Source of the DNA: Sphagnum magellanicum
Lineage: Eukaryota; Streptophyta; Sphagnopsida; Sphagnales; Sphagnaceae
Length of the DNA stretch: 64,000 nt
Direction: 5' to 3'
Assembly: GCA_021904315.1 (NCBI GenBank)
Contig: CM038912.1
Span: forward strand, 4,675,061-4,739,060
The position numbers and the translations under genes are program-made. Under the pieces are notes generated by a model. The model was not told the DNA's origin. It was given only the letters and a program-made list of their open reading frames with translations, and did not search any database. This document shows positions 49,861-61,840 of this stretch, piece after piece; position 1 is the first letter of the stretch; each line of letters starts with the position of its first letter.

Positions 49861-51064
49861 AATCAAATACATGGCCAACACTCATAGAGAGACTCAAAAG
49901 TAGCGTTTAATTTATTTTTGGGGTGAATTTTTGCATTGTGGTGACAATTTTTTTGAATTTTGTGGGAATTTAGTAGCATAAATTCGAAAATGATGCTAAA
50001 ATTTGGAAAATTTTGCAAAACTTTCAAAACCACAAAATAGGCGGAGGAAAAAAAAAAAAAAAAACCTTGTAGGGAGGCTCTTGGTCGCATGTGCTTTAAT
50101 GTGTGTATATATATATACACCTATCTATGCATACATGACTCATGTACACATATCTATGTATACATGATTTGTAAGCATATCTATGTACATTTGAAACCAC
50201 CATGATGATGTAGATGCATATTCTATAGGGTTGAAAATTGGGCCACTTTTGTTGAATCACATGATTTTGTGGAAACAAAGTGGATATGAATTTAACCATA
50301 CCATGTTGCATTCCATCCCACACACATTGCGAATATTTTCATTTAGGGTAATGCCTCAGGAGAAAGGGGCATGCGCTTATTCCAGGATCACTCCACTTTG
50401 AGGGCGTTACCCTTGCGTAAAGCACTAGCAGAATTTATTTATTTTGATTCTTCCTTTTTTTCCCCCATGATAAAATAAATGAACAAAAGAATGAACAAAA
50501 AGCAACGAGGTGTTTCAAAATGCTCATTGAAGTGGGTATTTTTGAATTTTTGAAATGCCTTGTCATTTACACATGACAGATTCCACTTGATAACAAGCCC
50601 TTGAAAAAAAATTCCGTGAGTCTTTAAACAGAAAGCCCGATGCTCATTATTTTAATACTTAAAATTCTTCTCCCCATGATACTGGGTGGGTACCAAAATT
50701 ATACCCACCGGGTATCACAAGTAAAATAAATTAAAAGATGATCATGGGTGTTTTGAAAAATGGAATGCTGGCAAAGGCAAGCATTCCTTTTTCTTTTTTC
50801 AAAATGCTAAAATTTTTTTTACACTCTTTGAAGGTCAAATACTTGTAGGGACTTTAGATAAACACTTCATTGTTTTGTACTAAATAGTATATTGATTGTT
50901 CACTCCTATATGGTATTGTACTTGCTTCATACTATCCAATATACTTTACATTTATGTGCACATGACGAACTGTGCAGAGCTTCACTGGGTGCAGCAGCTC
51001 TTTAGGTCTTGAGTTGGGAGAGATGCATGCCGCAATCTGCAAGTGCTGCAGACGATGATTAGGG
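49861..51064. other. AT-rich spacer, no gene seen
   Basis: Only short frames. An imperfect inverted pair gggtaatgcc/ggcgttaccc flanks about 50345-50413. Confidence 0.6.
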
Positions 51065-51395
51065 GGGGGAGAGCAGCCAGTTTCAGCATAATTGGGAATG
51101 AAATTTTACAAAACGAAATAACTACGACCCAAACTAGTTTTTTCCACCAATTTTGATGGTAAACTGAGTTTCATCCCCTCTTTCCCTTTTCCTGAGCGCC
51201 TCCAATGCTGCTACATATACTTTCACTAGCTCGTTACCAGCACAACTACTCTGATTACTCTCGAACCTTGTGCATTACATGCTGAGTTTTAGCATTTCAT
51301 ACTGAGATTTAATAAAATTTCCTTTGCGAATATCACTGAAAGAGGGGATAGGTGGGTGAAAGGGAGGGTGGCTTTACAGATAAGTTTAATATATA
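51065..51395. repeat. Dispersed repeat, copy 2 (partner at 25560-25935)
   Basis: Same orientation as copy 1, with matching ends: gccagtttc.gcataat at the left and tttacagataa.tttaatat at the right. On the minus strand the shared reading frame is recognisable (LEALRK, DETQFTIKIGGK) but an extra A breaks it before a TSLG.SYFVL-stop end also present in copy 1. There is no transposase or obvious terminal repeat. Confidence 0.85.
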
Positions 51396-52123
51396 CAAAA
51401 AATAAAGGAGATCTTGCATACTTATATTTGTTTGTTGAAAATCTTAAAATATTCAAATTGGGGATGTTGAAGTCATTGTTAAATATGTTTCGACAAAATT
51501 TGCGGATTATCAGTGGCAACTTGTAGGTATGATATTCCTCAGAGTTTTCATGGAGTTCTTGGGGGATGCAGAAATCTTCTATTCATGGATTCTTTCATTA
51601 GTTCATAACTTCCAGGTTCAGAGTATTTGCAAATTGCAACTGTTTCCTTCAAATGGAAGCATCCATGCAAACAAATTCAATGTAACGATTTACTCATTAC
51701 CAATTCACATATGATTCTCACCATACCCACATTTTATAACTTGCAGTTCATATCTTTAAATTATTGTTTTTTTTTGTTAAATTTCCTAGCTGTACAGTTG
51801 CTTGGCAGTTTATTCATTTGCTGTAATAATAATAATAATAATATATTTCTTTTGTGAGGCAGGCAAAGTGGTGATCATGACATCATCTACAAAAACATTT
51901 ACCCAAATTTGGCTATAAAGAAGACATCAAAGTAAAAATATTTAAGCACTCTTTATATTGTTGGCTACTTAATACAACATATTATAAAAATCTGTCTTTT
52001 AAAAAATTAAAGAATTCAGTGAATTTGCACATTTGTTTTTAAAAAACATTATTTGAACATCCCTCAAGACAAAAAGACCCAAAAATTCCAAAACTTCAAT
52101 ATTACAAACACAAGGACTAATGG
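51396..52123. other. AT-rich spacer, no gene seen
   Basis: Short frames only; an (ATA)n run near 51825-51843. Confidence 0.6.
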
Positions 52124-52340
52124 TGGTGTGTTCACACTTGGTGTTAAGGACTCTAGTATAAAGTCGCCTAACGCCAAGCTAGTCATTTAGAACCTAAACC
52201 TATTTACCACAAAGATTTTATGTTAAGTTAACATTCACTTAATATTAAACAATCACCCATTTAACATTGGGTGCTACCTAAGCTGCCACCTAGATTTTTC
52301 ACTTGACACTTGACTTAACATTAGGTGTGAATGCACACCT
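52124..52340. repeat. Candidate fold-back element or MITE (~217 bp)
   Basis: ggtgtgttcacacttggtgttaag (from 52125, in parts) is mirrored at 52314-52340 by cttaacattaggtgtgaatgcacacc, an imperfect inverted repeat of about 24 bp. A taa trinucleotide sits just outside or near each end, as in Tourist-like elements, but the left end is offset by 3 bp. The interior has more imperfect inverted matches. Confidence 0.45.
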
Positions 52341-55293
52341 TAAGTTCTGAAGAACACCCAGTTCATGCATCCTGCACCATAATACAGAGCTAAAAAGATA
52401 TGCCTCCAAAATAGGGATTGAGAGTAAGGAATTGTTGCAATTTTTTAGACTTAAATTTTAACATTATGAACTTGCTTGAGGATCCTTGTTGATATTACAT
52501 TTTCAAGGATAAAAATTACTTGCATCCAAGTATAAGCATTTGTGAACATCATTATCTTACTTAACATTACATTAGAAATGTCACTTTATGACTAATTTTA
52601 TTACAATTACAAGCGAATAAATAACTATAAATAATATAAATAATAAATTTGAATCCAATTATAAATATCATGTTATAAGTGATTAGTATAATCAATAAGA
52701 ACTAGTTATAGAATGACATAGAATGACATTTCCGACGCGATGCTTGTATAAACCCTAAATCCTAAGATGTTGAAATCACCATGTAAACATTTGGATTACA
52801 ATCAATAACACCATTTTGCCAAATTGGAGTAAGTCTATATCCCAATCCATCACAAATCACACTTTTTTTTTTTTCCCATTGAACCATTGCTAAGTCCATT
52901 AACATTTGAAGAATGACATGCGAGTCATTTGTAACAAACTAATGTTTGTTTCTAACAACTTTTGTTTCTGAATTTTCATGGGTATAATTCTTATTAAAGA
53001 AGCTATGGATCTTAAATATACAGAAAATTCAGCTATATTGGAGACACACTGAAAACTCCCATTTCAAAGTGTTTTGGAAAGCACCATTAAATAGGCCTTT
53101 GGGCAATTCATTTGTAATTCATTATGAGGCTTTTAACCCTTTGTCCCCTTGTCTTTGACCCATTACCATCTAATTTTCAGTCATTACAACCAACCCCCTT
53201 ACACCAGCTAGGATATCTTGAGGACCTTGAGCCATTATAGCTTGCTACCATCAATGTGGCAACAAACCAACTCTGGCCCTCAACTTCATCCCCATGCTAC
53301 TACCCAGTTCAGCAATGATGGACAGAACCCATTATTGCTTTTTTTAAAAATAAATATTAGAATTTAAATAATAAGATTTTTTTTTTTAAATTCTAAATTT
53401 TGATATGTGATCTACTAACTATGACCATTCCCAAATTCAAAACTTGTGGAAACTTACAAGTTTAGGTTAGTCCTTTATATGGCTAAAATGGTATGAAGTA
53501 AATTGTTGCAAAAAATGCCCTCAAAATGTATTACCATTAAAGTTATGCACCCAAACTTGCTTCGAGCTTGCATCATGTGCATTGTGTATATATTAGACAT
53601 ATATGGTCACAAAAGGCTGAAATTGCCATAAATTGATTTTAAAGGTACAAACAAATTTATTCATTTTCTTTTTATATAGCTGAGGTGGCAATCATCCATA
53701 AGCCAATGTTGCCAAGTTTGGCTATTAAAAATATGAATGGAAAAAAGTTTAAACATCCTTACATTTTTTTGGCTACCTATTTGAATCATGTATAGAAATG
53801 TAGCGATTTAAAATTATTTTCTTCAATTTTTTTCAAAATTTATGTATTTTTATAAAAATTTTAAATGAAAAAATTTCAATAGCTTCCAAAAAAGCAACTA
53901 AAAAAGTATTTCAACTAAAAATAAAATGAAAAATCTGAATTTACTAATACAAATGTTAAAATGGTAATATGTATAACCAATTTGAAGGAGATAAAACCTT
54001 GACCTGTGGATGCTGATTATGTGACTCAAATCAAATTGAACCCACGAAGTATAATTAGGTTACCCAAAAAAACCTAGGTCTTAACCTTTTACCTATACAA
54101 AAATTAGGGTTGATTTGTCACTACAAAAAAAATGTAACCTAAACAATGGGTAGGGTTGTATGCATTTGAGTCACGAGTTACTACAACATAACCTTTGGTG
54201 GCCAAGTATTTTGATTTTGATACACCCTCACAAGAGATATAAATTGAAGTATTTGTACACTTCTTCCAAATGTAGGACTTTGGAGGAATACCCTAGTATC
54301 GTGGCCAACTCGACACAAATTATTTTATTTTCAGAAGTGTTGAAATTTTCAAAAATTATTTCTTCCAAATCAAAAAATATTGTGAAGGAAAAGGGTGAAT
54401 ATTTATGAATATTTCATTTGTTGAAATGAATTTTTCAAAATTAATTAATTATTCGATGGACATGTGTTGAAATGGCTAAGGTATTACAGTACTATATCCA
54501 ATCCTGTGCACATTTATGGGTAAATCCCATAATGAAATTTATTTACACTCTGTGCAAGTGTAAGTGTTTAATATTCATTTACATTCTTGTAAGTGTAAAA
54601 TCGTGTAAATTTATTTTATGCGGCGTGAAAGAGTGTAAATGTAAATGTAAGAAAATATATTTATATAGTTTTATGTGGTCCGATAAAACAATGTAAATAT
54701 ATAAGAATGTAAAAAATGTGATTTTCACTTGAGGAGGGGAGATTTCATAATGTTTTAAAGATAAGCCAGCTAAATGGCCCATTGCCCAAAAAAAAAAAAA
54801 AAACCATCAAAATATACACCCACAACTAATTCATATGACTTTGCAAGAAGGTCTGGTCATTAAAGATATGTAATAAAATTACTTATAAAGTAAGGAAAAC
54901 AACACTAGAACCCTGAGTTTGATCATAAATAGGGTGAGATTCAAAAAAATAAAAAACATTCGCATTCAAGGGTTCTGAGTTCAAATAGAAGCAGGCCAAG
55001 GTTACCTGCCAGAAGAGAGTTTGGTTGTTTGTGTGGTCCTCACATGTACAGATCCTCTGTGCTATCCGATTCATTCTCCCATCAGACAATGGCATACATT
55101 TGAAATAGAAATGCTGATTTATTCATCATGCAGGACATAAGATTTGAGCAGGGAGAATTCTCCCCATAGTATTCAGTAGGATAACAAAAGGAATAGGGAG
55201 AAGAATCTTGGACTCACTGAAGTCCATTTGGTTGAACTAATTTACTGAGCTATAAGTCATCTGCTTAGTTGTGAAGAAAATAGTAGGCCAATC
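52341..55293. other. AT-rich spacer, no gene seen
   Basis: No frame resembles a known protein. 54540-54720 has several variants of gtgtaaatgtaa and gtgtaaa, a loose local repeat. From 55130 composition changes as the 3' flank of the CRTISO-family gene begins. Confidence 0.6.
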
Positions 55294-58200
55294 TCAGGCA
55301 ACCACTTCAAGTGAGTTGAGAAGGCCCCATTGTTGCCACACAGGCACAAGAGAATTGGCTGTGATCATTCCTGATGCTGCTACAGCAGGGACCCCAATAC
55401 CTGGCATAGTGCTATCACCACAGCACAGGAGGCCAGGAATGCTTGTAGCTGGGCCTGGAAATGACTCTTTTCCTGCTCTAACTGCAGGTCCATATGTACC
55501 CTCACTTCGCCGCAAATACCGTTCGTGAGTAAGTGGAGTTCCCACTAGTTTGAGCTTCACACGATCCCTTATGTCAGGTATAATTTTCTCCAAGGTCTCC
55601 CACAGTACCTGCTTTGATCATTTCATCAGTATTGAAAGGGATGCCAACTACTAAGAACAAATCAGCCTGCTCAATGTCTTAGAAGGTGTCTATATAAGCA
55701 ACTGCTCAATTTTTCCTCCCAACTGTCAACAGTTCACTACACAAGTTAGGCAGATAACAACTTGTCTTGTTGATTATTACTAGCATTGTGGATCAAGGGG
55801 AGGACAGAGGGGATGACAGTGCATACCTGAGATCGCTCCTCCTTAAGTGCTTCATATGCAGGACTGGCCCGGTCCATGCCTTTCCATATACTGTACGGCT
55901 CATTACCAGCTGTATAGGCATGTATGACATGGCATCCAGGGGGAGCAAGTGTGGGGTCAAATACGGTAGGAATTGACACTAAGCAGACATTTTGAGGAGC
56001 ACCTATACCAACCCCCCAATCATTCAGCACAAGATGATGGCACTCCAGGTCTGTCTGCAGGCCAGAGGCATCTATACCCAGATGCAAATGCATGAAACTT
56101 TCTGTTTTTCTTGTAGAGTTTGCTTGGTCTCTGTAAGATTGACATGGGGTAGATCCTTTGGGCAACAGTTTTGCTGTGTCCCATATTGAGGCATTTGACA
56201 CCACTGCCTTGCTTGCTCGTATTGTGTATGGTGTGCCTTTCTTTGAGCCATAGGTGGGATGCACTCTGACACCTGCAGCAGTGATAGTCAGTGGGACAGT
56301 GGTTCAGACCTTCCACCTGAGCTGCATGAGAATAATCAATAGTCATGGCCAACAATGATAAGCACAAAATGGTTGTTTATAAGGCCATCATGTTGTGTGG
56401 ACAGGGATGCACCAACTACTTGTTCAAATCCATTGGTTCATTGTGAAGCAGGCATTCTTCTCACAGGATGTATCAGATACAAGGGAAACCTGAATATTTC
56501 GTTGCTGGTGTAACTGCTGCTCCATGTCATCCATGTGCTCCAACATAATCAACTCTGGAGCAAATGGCAAAGGGTGATTATTGAGTGGTCACTCATGAGG
56601 AAAGACTAACCTACAGCACAACCCCCTTCTAACAAAATCTCGTCCACATGTGAGCGGAGCAACAAACGACCCCCATGTTTCTCCAAGCCTCTGGTCAGTG
56701 CCTCAATGATACTTCCCCCACCTCCCAAAGGATAGTCAATGGAACCCCCTTTGCGGTGGCGCTCTTTGAACATTGTCACCATTTCTGCAGTGATTGTGCT
56801 GTACCAAACAAAGCCAACAGCATCAAGGTACCTTCTAAGTCCACTCAGACAACATGAATGTTCTATGTCTACAACTGGTGCTCTCTTGCATATTATCAAA
56901 CTCTGTAAAGAATCCCAGAGGAAGGGAAGAATGCATCAACAGAGAGCACACCTGTCTGCCAAAAGCCCACTGAGCACAAAACACTCGAGGTCAATCAGTC
57001 GTCTCAAAAAGGGATCTTTGACAACCTGGAATAACACATTCAACTTGAGTCCTTCAACATTTGAGGCAAAAGGTGTACTTATAAATCTGCAGCTCCTCAA
57101 TTTGAGACACAAGTAGCAATTTCAACAGCAGTTCATATGCACATACACCTAAAAGGCTTCTAAGAAACAGTATTCCTGCAGCAAAACACATGTATGAGTT
57201 TGGTGCTAGCCAACCCTAGTGTGGCTGCATGTTGTTTCCTGGGGTAGAGGTCAAAAATTCACGAACACAAATGCATGAAGCATAGCCAGACCCTCTTGGG
57301 GCTGGACTTTATGTCCATCAGCAGTTACTTCATTAGCTGTCACAAATAGCAACCAAATCTGTTTCTGCTCACCTGGTCAACAATTTTTGAGAAAGGAGCA
57401 AGCAAGTTTGCTGTGGCTGGTAGGTATGGAAGAAGCTGAGGCAAAAATCTTCCTGCTGTGAATATTACTGCAGGGTCCGGTCTCAAGGCTGCAGCAGGAA
57501 GAGCCATGGCTGCCCTAGCCAGGGGCTCCATCTTGTTCTCTAATTCTCTCCATTCTGCTGCTGCTCTGGCCCCACCAACCCTGTGAATCTCTGCTTCATA
57601 TGCCTTCTCATCTGCTGTGAACTTGAAAATGCCCTCAGGCAAATAACCAATCCAGCTTTTGTACTGCACACATTTGACTTCCTCACCCAGTGCATCTAAC
57701 ACCTGAAATTATTCTCAAATTGCATGCTGTCAATCCAGTGTGCCTAAACTCAAGTGCATGGATGCAAATCAGGGGACCCAAGTGCATCTCTGCCATATCC
57801 CTTGATATCATATTCCTATGTCACCAATTGACATCCAAGCGAACCACCTTAACAAGAACAAATCTGATGAAGCTTCAAGAGACATTGAAGATTGAAAGAT
57901 GCAAAATCAGGAGTTGCACATGAATCTCTATTTAGGTTAATCAATTTTGATCCATTCAAACCTACAAATGCACTGTTCCCAGGCTTATGAGTCCATTTGC
58001 AACCCTCCTTGCAAGGAACTGTTCTTCTCCCTACTGTAGCCAAAACCCAGAACCCTTGGATTTCCACAGGATGTTGTTCCTACCTGATCATGTACAGATA
58101 AAGACCATTCACTGGGAATGTCCCACATCATGGGAGGTGGTCGATCTATGACTCCTGCAATACATTCAGTTTCTTTGCTTTTGGATTTTGTCTTTGAGCG

Positions 58201-58946
58201 ACTCCTGTGAAGGAGAAAGTGGTACCGAGTTCCACCAATTGCTGCATATCTCAGGCATCGAAAACCTTTGAAGAAGATCACAAGGAATTGATGACTGCAT
58301 AGCAGCAATCCGAATTTTTGGTTCCTTCTACAAAAGTATTCCATGTGTACCTGCCTCTTTGAGCCTAAACCCAGCAATCCTTTCACAGCACAAGAAAGAA
58401 AGAAAGGAAGAGACATAGAGAGGCAATACTGACTTGTTTCAGTGGGTTTATAGAGGGCTTGATGGAGAGACCGGCGTGAAAACTGGGACCGGAATCGAAA
58501 TGGAAGCCTTGCCTCACAAACGCATGACCCGCACCACCAGCGATATCATGGCTCTCACACACCACCACTTTGTAGCCATATTTTGCAAGCAAGGCAGCAC
58601 AGCAAAGACCTCCGATGCCGGCCCCGATCACCACCACGTCCACCACTTCACCTGCCGGAAATCCCCCTCCATTTCTGGAAACCAAATCCCTTGTTTCTTC
58701 AGCCTTCGATGCTGTCTCATAATCTTCGATCTCTGCTGCTCCAGAAGACTTCCCTGAAGTAGTTCCGGGAACTGTTACTGTGGCTCTTGGTATTAGGGAT
58801 GCTGGTCGTCTGCGCCATGACGGGGCTCTTCTGAAACAACAAGTTCTTGCTCGTCTCCAATTTCCTGCCTCGTTCTTTCTCGAGGATGGCTGTGGGAGCA
58901 CGGCATGCAGAGCTGTCAAATGCTTTGCTGCTGCCAACGCCTCCAT
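55294..58946 (-). CDS. CRTISO-family carotenoid isomerase-like FAD protein, spliced, ~633 aa
   Basis: CRTISO converts poly-cis lycopene to all-trans lycopene in plastids using FAD. Exons in transcript order: 58946-58434, 57702-57373, 57025-56952, 56834-56611, 56272-55827, 55608-55294; phases agree throughout. The first ~95 residues are rich in Ala, Ser and Arg, as in a plastid transit peptide. The FAD Rossmann motif is VIGAGIGGLCC (about 106-116), with Glu near 121 for the ribose. Family blocks follow: DSGPSFHAGL, PFSKIVDQ, DYPLGGGGSIIEALTRGLEK, AVVSNASIWDT, SFMHLHLGIDA, VGTPLTHERYLRR, GTYGPAVRAGK and LLCCGDSTMPGIGVPAVAA. Order and spacing match plant CRTISO closely, but CRTISO and CRTISO-like paralogues cannot be separated without a tree. 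A possible extra exon lies at 58154-58084. Exon 4 could start at 56834 or 5 bp later... only the in-frame 3-bp alternative (about 56831) is equally good. Confidence 0.9.
58084..58154 (-). other. Possible 71-bp cassette exon of the CRTISO-family gene
   Basis: Between exons 1 and 2, a segment bounded by gcag and gtagga encodes VIDRPPPMMWDIPSEWSL followed by SVHDQ with no stop. It is in frame only if exon 1 uses a second donor (GTATTG, ending at 58430) four bases beyond the first (GTCAGT, ending at 58434). Use of the first donor and skipping gives the canonical NPLKQ-VLDALGE join. Use of the second plus this exon adds 25 codons and keeps the frame. Confidence 0.5.
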
Positions 58947-61383
58947 GGAATAATCACAGTACTGGTTCTAGCTTGCGAAACAACAGTTGAAGAAGGAATG
59001 TTTCAGAGATTCCTGACCATAACGTATCCAATGAAAAGGAAATGTTGCAAAAGAAAGCAAACCCTCAAGAACATATCAACACTGATCGATAATCTCTTGG
59101 CAGCTTGCTGCCGAATCTGAAAGACGAAACGATCATGTACGTAATGTTCGCAAACTGCTGAAGGAAAATCTGCACACTAATCTCAACTCTGAGACATTCG
59201 AGAAACCAGAAATGGAGCTTATATTTCGTCAACAAAAACTTGGAGAAATTGAGATTTTCGTGCAACAACAAAAAAAAACAACAACAATTGGAGCTTATTT
59301 CTTCAAGTTCTCGCAGAAACACACACACACACACACACACCCAAATCTGAACTCTAGCGCATTGCGAAAGTGGGAATTAAGCGCTTATTTCTGTCATCTA
59401 TTGTTCTGCAAGCTAGTTGAAGCAGCAGCAGCAGTACTGACTGACTTCGTGGCTTCGTCCTCTTCACAAATCCACCACATAAGATTCAGAAATGCAATAT
59501 ATGGATGGGTAGTGTGCCTATTTTCAAAACTCTAAAAAGCTTTTAGATTCCAACTTAAACAACTCCCTTTTTGATTGGGTCCTTGCTCCCACAGGCATCG
59601 GATCCAACTTTTGGAAGTTTTACCTTATTAGAACCAGTTCCATCATGTTAGGTGAAGCGATTTCTTTGGTGAAAGTGTTTAGACTGTTTAGATTGGACCT
59701 GATTGTTTTGGTGTTCAGAGTGTGGACACAGTAAGTAGATGTACAACGTCTTATCGATTGGCAGGGGCCATCGTGTCTCTGATGCCTTGTTTCTGTGTGT
59801 ATTTTGAGGAATCTCCCCAGCAGAAGAAACCCTAAGGCGTTATACTGTGTATTTTGAGGAATCTCCTCAGCAGAAGAACCCTAGGGCGTTATGCTGGGGA
59901 ATCTCCCTCAATTTTATATGTTCCCATGTTCCCATGGAAATATTTCTTTTCTAAGGAGCTCCCCGCAATTTTGCATGTTCCCACATTCCCATTGAAATAT
60001 TTCTTTTCTAAGAAATGAGAAAGAAAGGAGGAAATGAAAAGAGAGTTGTTTATGTAAAGGGAGGTTCCTGTATTCTTCCGAGGTTTGGGAACACCCTTGG
60101 GTTCACGCCCTTGAGTGGCACTCCCTCAGGAGAACTCACTCGCAAATGAACCTCCCCCACAACTTCTCAATAGATGATAGAGACAGACCCATACAAATCT
60201 TTCATAAGCATTTTGCAATGAAATTTCTGTGTTAATGCAATCACAGTAAGCGCTGTGACTGATACAAATTACTTTGATAGAGCGTTTCCAACGCTCAATA
60301 TGTGACTCCAGACAGTAAAATTTATTGCGAAAAATTCAAAATGTGCCGGTTTAGCTCAGGAAATTTGTTTTTCTGCACCAAATTCGTGTGGGTGGTGCAC
60401 CTCCAAAAAAGAGTGTAATAAATTGGACCTAACTGCGACTTAGTATCTCTGATTGGTCGATCATAAATGATTGGTCTAGGCGGTTTGCATCATAAATGAT
60501 TGGTCTAGGTGGTTTGCTATTAGTAGTTCTCACGTATATGCAGTTCCAGTTACAGTTTTATTAGCGGGGTTGCCAGAAAAAAAACAGCTAAACTTAGACA
60601 CTTAATTTTATTATCCAGAGTGACATATTGAGCAGCGGTGGAGATGCTCTTAGGCAATCACAGTAAGCACTGTGACTAATACAAATTCTACTTCTTTTCA
60701 TTAATTTTGACAATCAATTCCCAGCTTGAAAAGTTAGAGTTTAATAGTTACTTCAACTCGCCCCTATAGGCTACTTCAATGGCAACCACTAAAATGGGGC
60801 AATTTCATATTTGCCATTGAATTTGCCCCATATCGGCTACTTCAATTAGAAAGAAGAAAGAACTTCAATTGGGCTTTTGGATTGTTTAACAAAAAATAGT
60901 CATGAGTCATAAGCTTGTATTCTTGGTTGCTTTACTTGAGTAAGAAGACCTCTGAGCCCAGCCATTTCCCATGGTGAATGGCATTGCATTTTGAAGGGTG
61001 AAAAATGCACTTTGGGCCATAGAATTTGATGTGTTGCACATGGTCTAGTGATGAATTTTGGTGATGAATTTTCTCTAGTTTGCACTATTAATCTTCTTTT
61101 GAAAAACAAAACTTTGAAATACAGGTTTTTTTTTTTGCAGTTGTGAAAAGAGGATTTTTATAGCAAAACTTTACCCTAAACTTTGCAAATTCCCCAAAAA
61201 AAAAAAAAAAAAAAAAAAAACCACCCTCGTCATCAACTAAGCAGGCCACAGAAATTAGGGTTGCATCAGGGGTTTGCATTCTTTACAAAATGGAGATCAT
61301 AGCTGCAGCAATTTCAAGTACAAAAAAAAACATTTGTCCCAAGAGAAGTCCTCGCTAGAATTAATCACCACTACCCAAACGTT
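58947..61383. other. 5' flank of the CRTISO-family gene and spacer
   Basis: Contains a (CA)n run at about 59321-59341, a ~51-bp tandem duplication beginning tgtgtattttgaggaatctcc near 59794 and 59845, a short tandem unit with catcataaatgattggtctagg near 60465-60515, and a 24-A run at about 61197-61220. No gene was recognised. Confidence 0.55.
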
Positions 61384-61600
61384 TCCTCAAAAATTTGCTG
61401 AAGAATCTGCTGTCAATTGCTCCCTGAAGAATTTGCTGTCACATGTTTCCTGAGGAATTTGCTAAAAAGTTTTGCTGTCATATGGTTCCTGAAGAATTTG
61501 CTGACGAAGTTTTGCTGTCACATGTCTCCTGAAGAATCGCTGACGAAGTTTTTTTTGTCATATGTTTCCTGAAGAATTTGCTGTCACAATTCTCAGACGT
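61384..61600. repeat. ~40-50-bp tandem repeat, about five copies
   Basis: Units share cctgaagaatttgctg, often acgaagttttgctg, then tcacatgtttcctg. Lengths vary from copy to copy. The array lies just 3' of FLA copy 2, close to or inside its transcript end. Confidence 0.8.
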
Positions 61601-61840
61601 GCGATAGCAGGGAAGAGAGAGATGCACCTGCTTTTGCTGTTGCTGTTGTCATTGTCCTTCGCTGCTGATATTGTTGATCAAAATGTGTTGGTGATGGGGT
61701 TGCTGTGAGCAAGAGAGAAGCTTCATTTGCTTGATTTGAGTGTGCAAATCCGCTGCATTCCAGTAAAGTGAGCGTACTAACGCATACACACAATAGCCGG
61801 CCGAATCTGCGGACTGCTGAGAGCAAGCTTACCATGGAGT
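61601..61840 (-). other. Probable 3'UTR of FLA copy 2
   Basis: Shares tagcagggaaga...gatgca, ttgatcaaaatgtg and tgcttgatttga, in the same order, with the 3' flank of FLA copy 1 at 44355-44440. Conservation outside the CDS shows that the duplication included the 3' flank. Confidence 0.55.

Noticed and set aside
61593..61835. 80-codon frame next to FLA copy 2
   Set aside because: It lies in the probable 3'UTR, and the similarity to the FLA copy 1 flank is at DNA level without a shared frame.
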